A DNA stretch of 64,000 bases, taken from NCBI RefSeq assembly GCF_007341385.1, contig NZ_VJYD01000005.1, positions 1-64,000 on the forward strand. The letters are read 5' to 3'. The translations under genes and the position numbers were made by a program. Below, piece after piece: positions 17,509 to 28,582 of this stretch. The notes beneath the pieces were generated by a model. The model saw only the letters and a list, made by a program, of their open reading frames with translations. It searched no databases and was not told the DNA's origin. Source of the stretch: Flavobacterium daemonense. Its GTDB lineage: Bacteria > Bacteroidota > Bacteroidia > Flavobacteriales > Flavobacteriaceae. How positions within the stretch are numbered: the stretch's first letter is position 1; each line of letters starts with the position of its first letter.

Positions 17509-17602
17509 TCCAAATTTTAAATTCCAAACTCCAAATACAAAATTAAAAACGTTATGTTGATAATTTAATAAAATTGGAGTTTGGGATTTAGAAGATGGAA
17601 TT
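17509..17602. repeat. AT-rich inverted repeat between rpsB and tsf
   Basis: AAATTCCAAACTCCAA near 17518 is mirrored by TTGGAGTTTGGGATTT near 17574. Related AAATTCCAAACTCCAAA/TTGGAATTTGGAATTT sequences flank the DUF3127 gene at 36436-36478, so this is a small dispersed repeat. Confidence 0.5.
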
Positions 17603-17632
17603 TTTACTTTTAACATTAAAATTCAAAATATT

Positions 17633-18595
17633 ATGGCAACAATTACTGCTGCAGACGTAAATAAATTAAGACAATCTACAGGTGCCGGAATGATGGACTG
17701 TAAAAAAGCTTTAGTTGAGGCTGAAGGAGATTTCGATAAAGCTATACAAATTCTTAGAGAAAAAGGACAAAAAGTTGCTGCTAACCGTTCTGACCGTGAG
17801 TCTGCTGAAGGAGCTGCTGTTTCTTTCATCAATGCTGACAACACTAAAGGAGCTATCATCACTTTAAACTGCGAAACTGACTTCGTAGGTAAAAATGAAG
17901 CTTTCGTTGCTTTAGCTAAAGAATTAGTAGAAAGAGCTATCAACTTCTCTTCTAAAGAAGAATTATTAGCTTCTGATTTCAACGGAATTACAGTTGCTGA
18001 GAAATTAATCGAGCAAACTGGAGTTATCGGTGAGAAAATCGAAATCGGTGGTTTCGAAATTTTAGAAGGTGCTTACGTTGGATCTTATGTTCACGTTAAT
18101 AAAATTGCTGCTTTAACTGCAATTTCTGCTCCAGTTGCAAACGCTGAAGCTTTAACAAAAGACATCTCTATGCAAGTTGCTTCTATGGGAGCTGATACTT
18201 TATCTTACAAAGATTTTGATCCTGCTTTCGTTGAGTCTGAACTTGCTGCTCGTATTGCTGTAATCGAAAAAGATAATGAAGAAGCAAAACGTTTAGGAAA
18301 AACTTTGAAAAACGTTCCTAAATACATCTCTTTCTCTCAATTAACTCCTGAAGTTATCAAACAAGCAGAAGAAGATGCTAAAGCTGAATTAAAAGCTGAA
18401 GGTAAACCAGAGCAAATCTGGGATAAAATTCTTCCAGGAAAAGTACAACGTTTCATTTCTGACAACACTTCTTTAGATCAAGAAAAAGCTTTACTTGATC
18501 AAAACTTCATCAAAGATGACAGTAAAAAAGTTGGTGATTACGTTAAAGGATTCAACGTTGAAATTACTGGTTTCAAAAGAGTTACTTTAGGTTAA
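17633..18595 (+). CDS. tsf: Translation elongation factor Ts
   Basis: A 320-residue EF-Ts: N-terminal UBA-like domain (VNKLRQSTGAGMMDCKKAL), the TDFVGKNEAF loop that contacts EF-Tu (LNCETDFVGKN), and a C-terminal dimerisation module. It is longer than E. coli EF-Ts because of an insertion near 170-250, usual for Bacteroidota. Nucleotide exchange factor for EF-Tu. Confidence 0.97.
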   Translation: MATITAADVNKLRQSTGAGMMDCKKALVEAEGDFDKAIQILREKGQKVAANRSDRESAEGAAVSFINADNTKGAIITLNCETDFVGKNEAFVALAKELVERAINFSSKEELLASDFNGITVAEKLIEQTGVIGEKIEIGGFEILEGAYVGSYVHVNKIAALTAISAPVANAEALTKDISMQVASMGADTLSYKDFDPAFVESELAARIAVIEKDNEEAKRLGKTLKNVPKYISFSQLTPEVIKQAEEDAKAELKAEGKPEQIWDKILPGKVQRFISDNTSLDQEKALLDQNFIKDDSKKVGDYVKGFNVEITGFKRVTLG

Positions 18596-18612
18596 TATAA
18601 TTATTTCAATAT

Positions 18613-18649
18613 AAAAAAGCCCTGAATCTTACAATTCAGGGCTTTTTTT
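18613..18649 (+). terminator. Terminator of tsf
   Basis: Stem AAAAAAGCCCTGAAT / ATTCAGGGCTTTTTT with a short loop and T run, 17 nt past the stop. Confidence 0.88.
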
Positions 18650-18785
18650 GTTCTGCATAAACTGGACTGATCCCGAAGCCTCGGGACAGCTCTACAATAT
18701 AATTTGTTCCTTTTGGAACTGCTAAAAAAAGCCTTTGGCTTTCTTTTTATTTTGTAAATAGGATTTAAGTCGAATAGAATTCAAT

Positions 18786-18822
18786 AAAAAATCCCCGAAC
18801 AAATAATTATTCGGGGACTTTT
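18786..18822 (-). terminator. Terminator of the M3 peptidase gene
   Basis: On the minus strand GTCCCCGAA / TTCGGGGAT closes a 13-nt AT loop and is followed by TTTTTTA, 17 nt after the peptidase stop. Confidence 0.8.
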
Positions 18823-18838
18823 ATAGATTTTCATCTTA

Positions 18839-20956
18839 TTATTTTTTACCCTTAATCGGGAAGTTTCTTGCACGCATCAAAGCATCTGATTTTGGAGCTC
18901 TGCCTCTGAAATTTTCATAAGCTTTCTCCTGATCGATTGTATTTCCAACACTGAAAACAGTATCGTAAAGTCTTTTAGCAACTGCCTTATCATAAGGTCC
19001 TTTTCCTTCTGTAAAAGCTTCCCAAGCATCAGCATTGATAACATCTGCCCATAAATAACTATAGTATCCAGCAGCGTACCCATCACTTGAAAAAATATGT
19101 CCGAATTGTGGAATACGGTGACGCATTACAATTTCTGACGGCATATGAAGCGCATCTAAAGTTTCTTTTTCAAATTTATGAGGATCAATTGGCTCTGTAG
19201 CCAAGTGAAGTTTCATATCCACCAATGAACTCGAAATTGTTTCTACAGTTGAAAATCCTTCTCCGAAATTAGCCGCTTTTTCAATTCTCTCAACTAAAGC
19301 CTGTGGTATTGGCTGATTTGTTTTATAATGTAAAGCAAATTTATTCAACACTTCTGGAGTTGCCAGCCAGTGCTCTAATAATTGCGATGGGAATTCAACA
19401 TAGTCTCTTGCAACAGAAGTTCCAGCTAAACTTGGATACGTAACATTTGAACATAATCCATGAAGCGCGTGTCCAAATTCGTGGAATAACGTACTTGCAT
19501 CTTCCCAAGAAATTAAAATTGGCTCATTTGGCGCACCTTTAACGAAGTTACAGTTGTTAGACACAATTGTAAGTACATTTCCATCTAATTTTTCTTGATT
19601 ACGATAAGCATTCATCCAAGCTCCTGAACGTTTTCCTGCACGTGCATAAGGATCAAAATACCATAAACCAACCACTTTGCCCGTTACTTTGTTGCTTACT
19701 TCCCAAACACGCACATCTGGATGGTAAACCGGAACATTTGTAATTTGTTTGAAACTTAAATTAAACAATTCACCAGCAACCCAAAACATACCTTCACGCA
19801 AGTTTTCTAATTGAAGATAAGGCTTAACCTCATTTTGATCTAAGTCATATTTTGCTTTTCTAACTTTTTCAGCATAAAAACGGTAATCCCAAGGCTGAAT
19901 TTTAAAGTTTCCTCCTTCAGAATCAACGATTTTTTGCATCTCGGCAACGTCTTTATGAACTTGCTCCACAGCTGGCTCCCAAACTGACTCCATCAAAGCC
20001 AACGTCTTTTTTGGGTCTTTTGCCATTTTGTTTGACAAACTCCAATCAGCAAAAGTTGGGTAACCCAATAATTTTGCTTTTTGAGTACGCAATTGCAAAA
20101 TTGAAACAAGCGTTGCATTGTTGTCATACTCGTTACCATTATCTCCACGTTTCACGAAAATATCAAACGCTTTTTCTCTTAAATCTCTGCGTGTTGAAAA
20201 TGTCAAAAATGGCTCAATTGAAGAACGTGTGTTTGCAATACAGCCCAACACATTCAATTTTCTTTCTTTTGCTTCAGCAATCGCAGCATTTTTTACTTCT
20301 TCTGGCAAACCAGCAAAATCGCTTTCTGTTTTTAACTCAACATATTGGTTATGCTCTTCTGCTAATAAATTTTGGCTGAAACGTGTAAAAAGCGTAGCCA
20401 ATTCTTTGTTTATTCCAGCAACTTTTGCTTTGTCAGCATCATTTAATTGCGCACCTTGACGAACAAAATTAGTGTAATACAACCAAATTAAACGTTGCTG
20501 TTCTCCCGTAAGTTTACTTTTTTCTTTTGAATTATAAACCGCTTCAATTCTGGTAAATAATTTTTTATTCTGGTTGATTTTATCTGAAAACTCAGAAAAC
20601 TTTGGTGACAATTCTCTGTCAATTGCGCTAAATTCTGGGCTGCTTAAGTTTGATCTGTAGATTCCGTACACCGTCATAATTCTTTCGATCGTTTGACCAG
20701 AACGCTCTAAAGCAACTATGGTATTTTCGAAAGTAGCTGGTTTTGGGTTATTGGCAATAACATCTACTTCGTTTAATTTTTCCTGAATCGCAAATTGAAT
20801 TGCTGGTTTAAAGTCTGAAACTTTATACTCATTGAAGGCAGGAACTCCTCCGTAAGGTCCTGACCACGGTTTTAGCAACGGATTATCAGAATTGCTTTGT
20901 GCGGATGTCGCAAAAAAAGTAGTACTCATGATAAAAATTGACATTAATTTTTTCAT
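18839..20956 (-). CDS. M3-family zinc peptidase (peptidyl-dipeptidase Dcp-like), exported
   Basis: About 705 residues with a signal peptide (MKKLMSIFIMSTTFFATSA). The M3 zinc motif HEFGHALHG is near residue 490 and the third ligand lies in the downstream block DYVEFPSQLLEHW. Bacterial Dcp enzymes remove C-terminal dipeptides from oligopeptides. The start was moved from the ORF's upstream in-frame codon to ATG 20956 because a signal peptide begins there; ATG 20962 is equally possible. Stands alone with its own terminator. Likely periplasmic peptide recycling. Confidence 0.92.
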   Translation of the reverse strand: MKKLMSIFIMSTTFFATSAQSNSDNPLLKPWSGPYGGVPAFNEYKVSDFKPAIQFAIQEKLNEVDVIANNPKPATFENTIVALERSGQTIERIMTVYGIYRSNLSSPEFSAIDRELSPKFSEFSDKINQNKKLFTRIEAVYNSKEKSKLTGEQQRLIWLYYTNFVRQGAQLNDADKAKVAGINKELATLFTRFSQNLLAEEHNQYVELKTESDFAGLPEEVKNAAIAEAKERKLNVLGCIANTRSSIEPFLTFSTRRDLREKAFDIFVKRGDNGNEYDNNATLVSILQLRTQKAKLLGYPTFADWSLSNKMAKDPKKTLALMESVWEPAVEQVHKDVAEMQKIVDSEGGNFKIQPWDYRFYAEKVRKAKYDLDQNEVKPYLQLENLREGMFWVAGELFNLSFKQITNVPVYHPDVRVWEVSNKVTGKVVGLWYFDPYARAGKRSGAWMNAYRNQEKLDGNVLTIVSNNCNFVKGAPNEPILISWEDASTLFHEFGHALHGLCSNVTYPSLAGTSVARDYVEFPSQLLEHWLATPEVLNKFALHYKTNQPIPQALVERIEKAANFGEGFSTVETISSSLVDMKLHLATEPIDPHKFEKETLDALHMPSEIVMRHRIPQFGHIFSSDGYAAGYYSYLWADVINADAWEAFTEGKGPYDKAVAKRLYDTVFSVGNTIDQEKAYENFRGRAPKSDALMRARNFPIKGKK

Positions 20957-21313
20957 TCTCATTAATTTGATTTTAAATAATAGAAACTTGTTCTTCTCCA
21001 AAAATACCTAAAAATAACCAATCAGCAGCATATCACAATATGTTAAAAAAATGATGCAAATAAAACAATCTGGTTTTCAACAAAAGTTTTAGTATACCTG
21101 TCAATCCCAAAAACACATAACTAACTAATAAAAAATACATTACAATAAGAAAAAACCAAAAAAAACAATATTGATCTTCTTATTATATTTTCTTTTGCAC
21201 TATTTTTAGAAAAGAAAAAAATCAAAATGAAGTTTGTTTGACACGGAATATTTAATCTATTTTCATCTTAAAATAATTAACTTTGAAAAAATAGATTTTT
21301 ATAATTAACTTAT
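20957..21313. other. Divergent AT-rich intergenic region
   Basis: About 350 nt between two divergently transcribed genes. It is very AT-rich with A-tracts. The only convincing signal is a -7 element toward the right-hand gene (21278-21285). I see no RNA gene or repeat in it. Confidence 0.5.
21278..21285 (+). promoter_or_regulatory. Candidate -7 element for the 21314 operon
   Basis: TAACTTTG matches TAnnTTTG, 28 nt before the start codon. No TTTG at the expected -33 distance. Confidence 0.4.
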
Positions 21314-21973
21314 ATGTTTAAAACCAAAAAAGAAATTGTCTTTGTAATTCTGGCAGGTATATTTATAACAAATGCAGTTGTGGCTGAACTAATTGGAGGG
21401 AAACTTATCCAGGTTGGCCCATTTGTAATGAGCATCGGGATTTTGCCTTGGCCTGTGGTTTTTTTAACAACCGACTTAATTAATGAGTATTTTGGCGAAA
21501 AAGGAGTAAAAAAACTTTCCTTCATTACGGCTTGTTTGATAGCATACGCTTTTTTGATTTTATTTATGGCAATTGTAATTCCGGCAGCGAAAGGAATAAG
21601 TCCTGTAAATGACGAACAATTTCAAGCGGTTTTTGGCCAAAGTATGTGGATTATTGTCGGAAGTTTGATTGCATTTATGGCGTCGCAATTAATTGATGTT
21701 TGGATTTTCTGGTTCTTTAAAAGACGTACAGGCGAGAGAAAAATTTGGCTCAGAACAACAGGATCAACGGTAATCTCACAATTATTTGATTCTTTTATTG
21801 TTCTTGGAATTGCATTTTGGCTACCTGGAAAAATTAATTTTGATACCTTTATATCTTCAGCATTAATTGGTTATACATTCAAATTATCTATTGCAATTTT
21901 GTTGACTCCATTAATATACGCGGGACATCATTTGATTAAAAAGTATTTGGACGAAGATCCACACAAAGAATAA
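21314..21973 (+). CDS. Queuosine precursor transporter (YhhQ/QPTR family)
   Basis: A 219-residue protein with six predicted membrane helices (including 8-28, 38-52, 68-92, 112-130, 150-168, 180-205). The sequence GILPWPVVFLTTDLINEYFGEK is the conserved YhhQ/VUT (DUF165) block. The family imports queuosine precursors (preQ0/preQ1) for tRNA modification. First of three closely spaced genes with a lipoprotein and tag. Confidence 0.88.
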   Translation: MFKTKKEIVFVILAGIFITNAVVAELIGGKLIQVGPFVMSIGILPWPVVFLTTDLINEYFGEKGVKKLSFITACLIAYAFLILFMAIVIPAAKGISPVNDEQFQAVFGQSMWIIVGSLIAFMASQLIDVWIFWFFKRRTGERKIWLRTTGSTVISQLFDSFIVLGIAFWLPGKINFDTFISSALIGYTFKLSIAILLTPLIYAGHHLIKKYLDEDPHKE

Positions 21974-21987
21974 AAAACATCTGAGTT

Positions 21988-22665
21988 ATGAAAAGTGTCA
22001 GCTTACTTATTTTATTCGCATTAACATGTTTCTTTTTTAGCTGTGGCGGTGATGAAAAAAAGCCACCTAAAAAAATAATCATGCCCGTAAATATGCTGAC
22101 TCCTGCGCCCGTTAAAAAAGGTGTAAAAATTTCATCAAAAAACATCAAGGCGCCAAAGGAAATTGCAACAAAAAAAACAGCTGCGAACCAAACTCCTTTT
22201 GCAGTAAAAAATTCCATCAGTATAACTCCGGTTCCTAATTTAGAGAGCAAAACACAAAACACCAATATCGATGTCAAAAAAGAAGCAAATGATAAATTGC
22301 TCAACTTTGTAAACGTTCGAAAAATATTGGATAAGTGCAAAATGGGTCAGACTTTGACTCAAAAAGAACTGACTCAAAACTTTGAAATTCCGGAAGAAGC
22401 CGTCAAACTAGTTAAAAGTGTTACTAAAACTGCAGAAAATGAGCTTTCAGTAAAATGGAAGTCAACTTGGCTTGTCGAAAAAGTATCTGATGCCGAGCTT
22501 GAAGACGGCAAAATGAAAGTAAAATTCAAAGCAAATAAAATGTATATGTCCGGCAATGCCATCGGTATTAAATACAACCGAAAAGTATATAATAATTTGA
22601 TAATTGTGGGCCATTCTGCTTATATCCCGAGCGTAAAAGGATATAGCTGGCAAATAGGAAGGTAA
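21988..22665 (+). CDS. Lipoprotein of unknown function
   Basis: A 225-residue protein. Signal peptide with lipobox FFSC (Cys about 19), then a Lys/Pro-rich linker (to about 100) and a compact C-terminal part (about 110-225) with no family I recognise. It lies 14 nt after the transporter, and its stop overlaps the tag start by one base (TAATG), so it is translationally coupled to tag. A functional link to DNA repair is not obvious. Confidence 0.75.
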   Translation: MKSVSLLILFALTCFFFSCGGDEKKPPKKIIMPVNMLTPAPVKKGVKISSKNIKAPKEIATKKTAANQTPFAVKNSISITPVPNLESKTQNTNIDVKKEANDKLLNFVNVRKILDKCKMGQTLTQKELTQNFEIPEEAVKLVKSVTKTAENELSVKWKSTWLVEKVSDAELEDGKMKVKFKANKMYMSGNAIGIKYNRKVYNNLIIVGHSAYIPSVKGYSWQIGR

Positions 22666-23237
22666 TGGAAAAAGAAAATTTGATTCGATGTGGCTGGTGT
22701 ACTTCCAGCGATTTATATAAAAAATACCATGACGAAGAATGGGGAGTTCCCGTTTATGACGACCCTACTCTATTTGAGTTTTTAATTCTAGAAACTTTTC
22801 AAGCGGGTCTAAGCTGGATTACGATTTTAAATAAAAGAGAAAACTTCAGAGCTGCTTTTGATTATTTTGACTATAAAAAAGTAGCCAATTATTCTGAAGA
22901 AAAAATCGAAGAATTAATGCAGGATACCGGCATTATCCGCAACAAATTAAAAATCAAAGCCGCGGTTTCAAACGCTCAGGCTTTTATGAAAGTCCAGGAA
23001 GAATTTGGCAGTTTTTCAGATTATATTTGGAAATATACGGATGGAAAACCTATTGTTAACAATCCAAAAACATCAAAAGAAGTTCCTGCAACCACACCAC
23101 TTTCAGATGAAATAAGCAAAGATTTGAAAAAAAGAGGTTTTAAATTTGTTGGTTCCACCGTTGTTTATGCGCACATGCAAGCTACCGGAATGGTCAATGA
23201 TCACGCCGAAGATTGCTTTATCCGCAAGGGAAAATAG
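22665..23237 (+). CDS. tag: DNA-3-methyladenine glycosylase I
   Basis: A 190-residue Tag. Conserved features: CGWCTSSDLYKKYHDEEWGVP at the N-terminus (Cys and His zinc ligands), the helix-hairpin-helix region TFQAGLSWITILNKRENF, and the C-terminal NDHAEDCF carrying the other His and Cys ligands. It removes 3-methyladenine from alkylated DNA. It is 33 kb away from the other alkylation repair genes in this window. Confidence 0.95.
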   Translation: MEKENLIRCGWCTSSDLYKKYHDEEWGVPVYDDPTLFEFLILETFQAGLSWITILNKRENFRAAFDYFDYKKVANYSEEKIEELMQDTGIIRNKLKIKAAVSNAQAFMKVQEEFGSFSDYIWKYTDGKPIVNNPKTSKEVPATTPLSDEISKDLKKRGFKFVGSTVVYAHMQATGMVNDHAEDCFIRKGK

Positions 23238-23314
23238 TCCAAGTTTTTCAGTCTCAGTTTTCAGTTTTTCAAAAACTTGAAACATGAAACCGGAAACTTT
23301 CAAACAAATTTTAT

Positions 23315-23322
23315 TACATTTG
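23315..23322 (+). promoter_or_regulatory. -7 element of the thiamine operon
   Basis: TACATTTG, 6 nt before the first base of the TPP aptamer, so transcription would begin right at the riboswitch. Confidence 0.5.
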
Positions 23323-23328
23323 CTTCAC

Positions 23329-23408
23329 ACTTTAGGGGTGTCTGCATCGCGCAGGCTGAGATTTTACCCTCTGAACCTGATCTAGTTCATACTAGCGTAG
23401 GGAAAAGT
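23329..23408 (+). promoter_or_regulatory. TPP riboswitch of the thi operon
   Basis: The THI-box consensus is clear: GGGGTGTC, the pyrimidine-sensor CTGAGA, ACCC, GAACCTGATCTAGTT, ATACTAGCGTAGGGAA, closed by a short P1 (ACTT/AAGT). It lies 78 nt before thiS. TPP binding should shut off the operon; no separate terminator hairpin is obvious, so translational control is more likely. Confidence 0.95.
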
Positions 23409-23486
23409 AAGATGACTTCTTGAACGCATTTCTGTGCGTTATTGCAGCCATTCCTATTGTGTATCTATACACTAAACTGAAAAGGA

Positions 23487-23693
23487 ATGGAACTAAAAAT
23501 CAATCAACAAACCAAAAATTTCAATGCTGAATCGCTAAGCGTTCAATCATTGCTCGATCTCGAAATTCCGCACAAACAAAACGGAATCGCCGTTGCTGTC
23601 AACAACACTGTTGTTCCAAAAACCAATTGGAACGAATTCCTCGTACAAGAAACCGACGAAATTTTGATTATTTCTGCTACACAAGGTGGATAG
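23487..23693 (+). CDS. thiS: Sulfur carrier protein ThiS
   Basis: A 68-residue ubiquitin-like protein ending in the obligatory Gly-Gly (ISATQGG). The C-terminal glycine is adenylated by ThiF and loaded with sulfur for thiazole synthesis by ThiG. First gene after the TPP riboswitch. Confidence 0.95.
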   Translation: MELKINQQTKNFNAESLSVQSLLDLEIPHKQNGIAVAVNNTVVPKTNWNEFLVQETDEILIISATQGG

Positions 23694-23720
23694 GATTTAT
23701 ATTCCAATTATATACTGGAT

Positions 23721-23746
23721 GTAGACGCACTGCTGTGCGTCTCTAC
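23721..23746. repeat. Short palindromic repeat GTAGACGCAC/GTGCGTCTCTAC
   Basis: A 26-bp near-palindrome between thiS and thiC with loop TGCT. Related copies occur at 9457-9480 (nested in another repeat) and 58075-58100. Confidence 0.65.
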
Positions 23747-23806
23747 GGAAAAACGTTGCAAATAAACGCAATCCGAACAACTTGAAACTTTAAACTTCAA
23801 ACCTGA

Positions 23807-25642
<1,836 letters not shown>

Positions 25643-25699
25643 TGAGATGAAATTTGTAAAATGTGAAATGCATTGATTTTCACATTTTACATCTCACAA
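25643..25699 (+). repeat. Intra-operon hairpin after thiC
   Basis: GTGAGATG...GTAAAATGTGAAA pairs with TTTTCACATTTTACATCTCAC, giving a long bulged stem between thiC and the next gene. There is no T run, so it may be an mRNA-processing or stabilising structure or a small repeat. Confidence 0.5.
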
Positions 25700-25716
25700 A
25701 AAGCATTTTACAAATT

Positions 25717-26322
25717 ATGATTGTGATTACAAATCCTTTTTTTATTGAAAATGAAATTCAAATTATTCATTCTTTATTTGAAGAAGGATTGTCTTTGCTT
25801 CATATTCGGAAACCTGATTTTTCGAAATCGGAAATGACGGACTTTATTCAGCAAATCAAAACCGAATTTAGAGATCAAATCGTCTTGCACCATTATCATT
25901 TCTTAGCAGAAAATTTTGGAATTAACCGATTTCATTTTTCTGAAAACGAAAGAAAAAATAATTCGGCCTTTCCTGCAAGGTTTTCAAAATCTTGTAGGTA
26001 TAATTATTCAACATCAACACATTCCGTAGAAGATTTTAATTCGCTAAAAAATGATTTTGATTACGCCTTTCTGAGCCCTGTTTTTAAAAGTATTTCAAAA
26101 GAAAATTATATGCCAAAAACCGATCTTTTTGAAGAAATAAAATCAAGAACAAATTACAAAACAAAAATGATAGCTCTTGGCGGAATTGATGTTCAAAACA
26201 TTCAGAAAACACTAGAAAACGGCTTTGACAATGTTGCGCTTTTAGGCAGTATTTGGAACAATGAAAACCCCGTAAAACAATTTAAATTATGTCTACAGAT
26301 CGCCCAATCGTACTTTCTATAG
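25717..26322 (+). CDS. Thiamine phosphate synthase/TenI-family protein
   Basis: A 201-residue TIM-barrel protein of the ThiE/TenI family: IVITNPFF, LLHIRKPDF, YSTSTHSVEDF, YAFLSPVFKS and MIALGGID are family landmarks. A true ThiE is encoded two genes downstream, so this copy is probably TenI-like (thiazole tautomerase in B. subtilis). ATG 25717 gives the usual N-terminus. Residues near 85-98 (FPARFSKSCRYN) are encoded by a palindromic repeat, an apparent in-frame insertion. It overlaps thiD by 34 nt. Confidence 0.85.
   Translation: MIVITNPFFIENEIQIIHSLFEEGLSLLHIRKPDFSKSEMTDFIQQIKTEFRDQIVLHHYHFLAENFGINRFHFSENERKNNSAFPARFSKSCRYNYSTSTHSVEDFNSLKNDFDYAFLSPVFKSISKENYMPKTDLFEEIKSRTNYKTKMIALGGIDVQNIQKTLENGFDNVALLGSIWNNENPVKQFKLCLQIAQSYFL
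25972..25998. repeat. Palindromic repeat inside the tenI-like gene
   Basis: CCTGCAAGGTTTT and AAAATCTTGTAGG form an imperfect palindrome within the coding frame. It resembles the intergenic ACCCGACAGGTTTT...GTCGGGT palindromes at 51431 and 53931 in layout. Confidence 0.55.
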
Positions 26323-27044
26323 CCGGTCATGATCCTTCGGGTGGCGCTGGTATTTTAGCCGACATCAAAACCTTTGAACAGCATCAAGTGATCGGATTTG
26401 CAATTACAACTGCAAACACGATTCAGACTGAAAACAAGTTTTATGAAATTGAATGGATAAATCTGAGTTTTGTAATTCGATCTATCGAAACGCTTTTTTT
26501 AAGCTATCAAATCAGCGTGGTAAAAATTGGAATCGTGCCTTCCTTACATTATTTAAACCGAATTCTTTCGACTATAAAACTTTTATCGCCAGCAACAAAA
26601 ATTGTCTGGGATCCGGTTTTAAAATCCACAACCCGATTTGAATTCATGAAAATTGAAGCGCTTTCTGATCTCAATAAAATCTTGTCAAAAATTGATCTTG
26701 TGACACCAAACTATAATGAAATTGAAATTTTGTTTCCGGAATTTTTTGCAAATAAATTATGGATGGAACACAATATTCCAACTGCCATTTTATTAAAAGG
26801 CGGACATAATTCTGCAGCACTCGGAACAGATCGGCTGTTTCTAAAAGATGAAATTATTGATTTATTTCCATCAGAAAAAAAATGCTTTGAAAAACATGGC
26901 TCTGGTTGTGTTTTATCAGCAGCAATCGCCGCAAACCTAGCCCTAAATCAAACTTTGCACAAAGCGTGTAAAAATGCCAAAACCTACATAGAAAAATATC
27001 TAAGTTCAACTTCAACATTAATAGGATATCATTATGTACAATAA
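26289..27044 (+). CDS. thiD: Hydroxymethylpyrimidine/phosphomethylpyrimidine kinase
   Basis: A 251-residue ribokinase-fold enzyme: N-terminal LSIAGHDPSGGAGILADIK binds HMP, WDPVLKST and LLKGGH are in the core, and HGSGCVLSAA is the ATP/anion-hole region with the catalytic Cys. Phosphorylates HMP and HMP-P. Overlaps both neighbours (34 nt and 11 nt), showing tight coupling. Confidence 0.95.
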   Translation: MSTDRPIVLSIAGHDPSGGAGILADIKTFEQHQVIGFAITTANTIQTENKFYEIEWINLSFVIRSIETLFLSYQISVVKIGIVPSLHYLNRILSTIKLLSPATKIVWDPVLKSTTRFEFMKIEALSDLNKILSKIDLVTPNYNEIEILFPEFFANKLWMEHNIPTAILLKGGHNSAALGTDRLFLKDEIIDLFPSEKKCFEKHGSGCVLSAAIAANLALNQTLHKACKNAKTYIEKYLSSTSTLIGYHYVQ

Positions 27045-27672
27045 ATTGCAATACATCTCGCAGGGAAAAACAATCGAAGAACAATTGTATAATATTCATC
27101 AAGCGCTTGATGCTGGATGCGATTGGATACAAATGCGATTTAAAAATCAGACAGCAAAAGACACTTTTGCTTTGGCCGAAGCCGTAAAAGTTTTATGCGA
27201 AGAATATTTGGTCAACTTTATTGTAAACGATGACTTGCATCTCGCCGAATTGATTTCTGCAGATGGTGTTCATCTTGGTCTAACCGACATGAAAATTGAG
27301 GAAGCTCGAGCTATTTTAGGCACTAGTAAAATAATTGGAGGCACGGCGAATACTTTTGAGGATATTCAAAACCATGCAAAAAATGGCACTGACTATATTG
27401 GCTTAGGCCCTTTTAGATTTACAAATACAAAGGAAAAACTTAGTCCGATTTTAGGCTTATCAGGCTATTTTGATATTCTTCAAAAAATGAAAAAAAACAA
27501 CATCACAATTCCGGTTTTTGCAATTGGCGGTATTACTTTGAAAGATATGAATCCGTTAATGGAAACCGGAATTTATGGTATAGCCGTTTCTGGACTTATT
27601 ACAGAAAGTGATGAAAAAGAAAAATTAATTCAACAGCTCAACGAAAAATTATATGCAAAAGTCATTGTTTAA
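27034..27672 (+). CDS. thiE: Thiamine phosphate synthase
   Basis: A 212-residue ThiE with QMRFKNQ (variant of the QxRxK phosphate site), [18 protein letters not shown] and [15 protein letters not shown]. Joins HMP-PP and thiazole phosphate to thiamine phosphate. Overlaps thiD by 11 nt and thiG by 20 nt. Confidence 0.95.
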   Translation: MYNKLQYISQGKTIEEQLYNIHQALDAGCDWIQMRFKNQTAKDTFALAEAVKVLCEEYLVNFIVNDDLHLAELISADGVHLGLTDMKIEEARAILGTSKIIGGTANTFEDIQNHAKNGTDYIGLGPFRFTNTKEKLSPILGLSGYFDILQKMKKNNITIPVFAIGGITLKDMNPLMETGIYGIAVSGLITESDEKEKLIQQLNEKLYAKVIV

Positions 27673-28429
27673 TATTGGAGATAAAACCTTTGCTTCTCGC
27701 CTATTTTTAGGAACAGGAAAATTTGGTTCCAATCAGGAAATGGAAGAAGCGATTTTAGCTTCGGAAAGTGAATTAGTAACGGTTGCCTTAAAACGCATCG
27801 ATTTGGAAACAGACACGGATGCTATTTTATCGCATTTAAAACATCCAAACATTAATTTATTGCCCAATACTTCTGGCGCTAGAAATGCTAAAGAAGCCGT
27901 TTTTGCCGCGCAATTGGCAAGAGAAGCATTAGAAACAAATTGGGTAAAATTGGAAATTCACCCGGATCCAAAATACTTGATGCCGGATCCAATTGAAACT
28001 TTAAAGGCTACAGAAGAATTAGCTAAACTTGGCTTTATAGTGCTTCCGTACATTCACGCTGATCCGGTTTTATGCAAACATTTAGAAAGTGCAGGAACTT
28101 CGGCGGTTATGCCTTTAGGATCACCAATTGGAAGCAATAAAGGTTTGAAAACTATAGATTTTTTAGAAATTATAATTGAACAAAGCTGTGTTCCTGTAAT
28201 TGTAGATGCTGGAATTGGCGCTCCGTCTGATGCTGCAAAAGCATTGGAAATTGGTGCCGATGCTGTTTTGGTAAATACTGCAATTGCCGTAGCCGGAAAT
28301 CCGAAATTAATGGCTGAAGCTTTTAAAGAAGCTGTAATTGCTGGAAGAAAAGCGTTTGAAGCTAAGGTTGCTCATCAGCAGAATTATGCTACAGCCTCCA
28401 GCCCTTTGACTTCATTTTTATATGACTAA
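27653..28429 (+). CDS. thiG: Thiazole synthase ThiG
   Basis: A 258-residue TIM barrel: [22 protein letters not shown], the Schiff-base Lys in [19 protein letters not shown] and [10 protein letters not shown]. Forms the thiazole ring from DXP, dehydroglycine and ThiS thiocarboxylate. Its partner thiH lies 573 nt further on because of an inserted gene. Confidence 0.97.
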   Translation: MQKSLFNIGDKTFASRLFLGTGKFGSNQEMEEAILASESELVTVALKRIDLETDTDAILSHLKHPNINLLPNTSGARNAKEAVFAAQLAREALETNWVKLEIHPDPKYLMPDPIETLKATEELAKLGFIVLPYIHADPVLCKHLESAGTSAVMPLGSPIGSNKGLKTIDFLEIIIEQSCVPVIVDAGIGAPSDAAKALEIGADAVLVNTAIAVAGNPKLMAEAFKEAVIAGRKAFEAKVAHQQNYATASSPLTSFLYD

Positions 28430-28439
28430 AATTTTGTTC

Positions 28440-28524
28440 CTCTCGCAGATTTGGCAGATTGAACAGATTTATTTGAATTAAAATACGCAAAAATAATCTG
28501 TATGATCTGTAAAATCTGTGAGAG
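28440..28524. repeat. Left repeat block of the GxxExxY element
   Basis: Two related 30-bp units in inverted orientation: 28440-28469 (CTCTCGCAGATTTGGCAGAT...) and 28495-28524 (AATCTGTATGATCTGTAAAA...). The second is a direct relative of the unit at 28959-28988 on the other side of the gene. Confidence 0.7.
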
Positions 28525-28582
28525 AATATTCTTTAAAAGTAAGAAATTTCATTGGTTTTGATTTGAAAATAAAATCAAAATT

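Noticed and set aside
26289..26322. Frameshift or fusion between the tenI-like gene and thiD
   Set aside because: Both proteins have complete family ends; the 34-nt overlap is a normal tight gene overlap.
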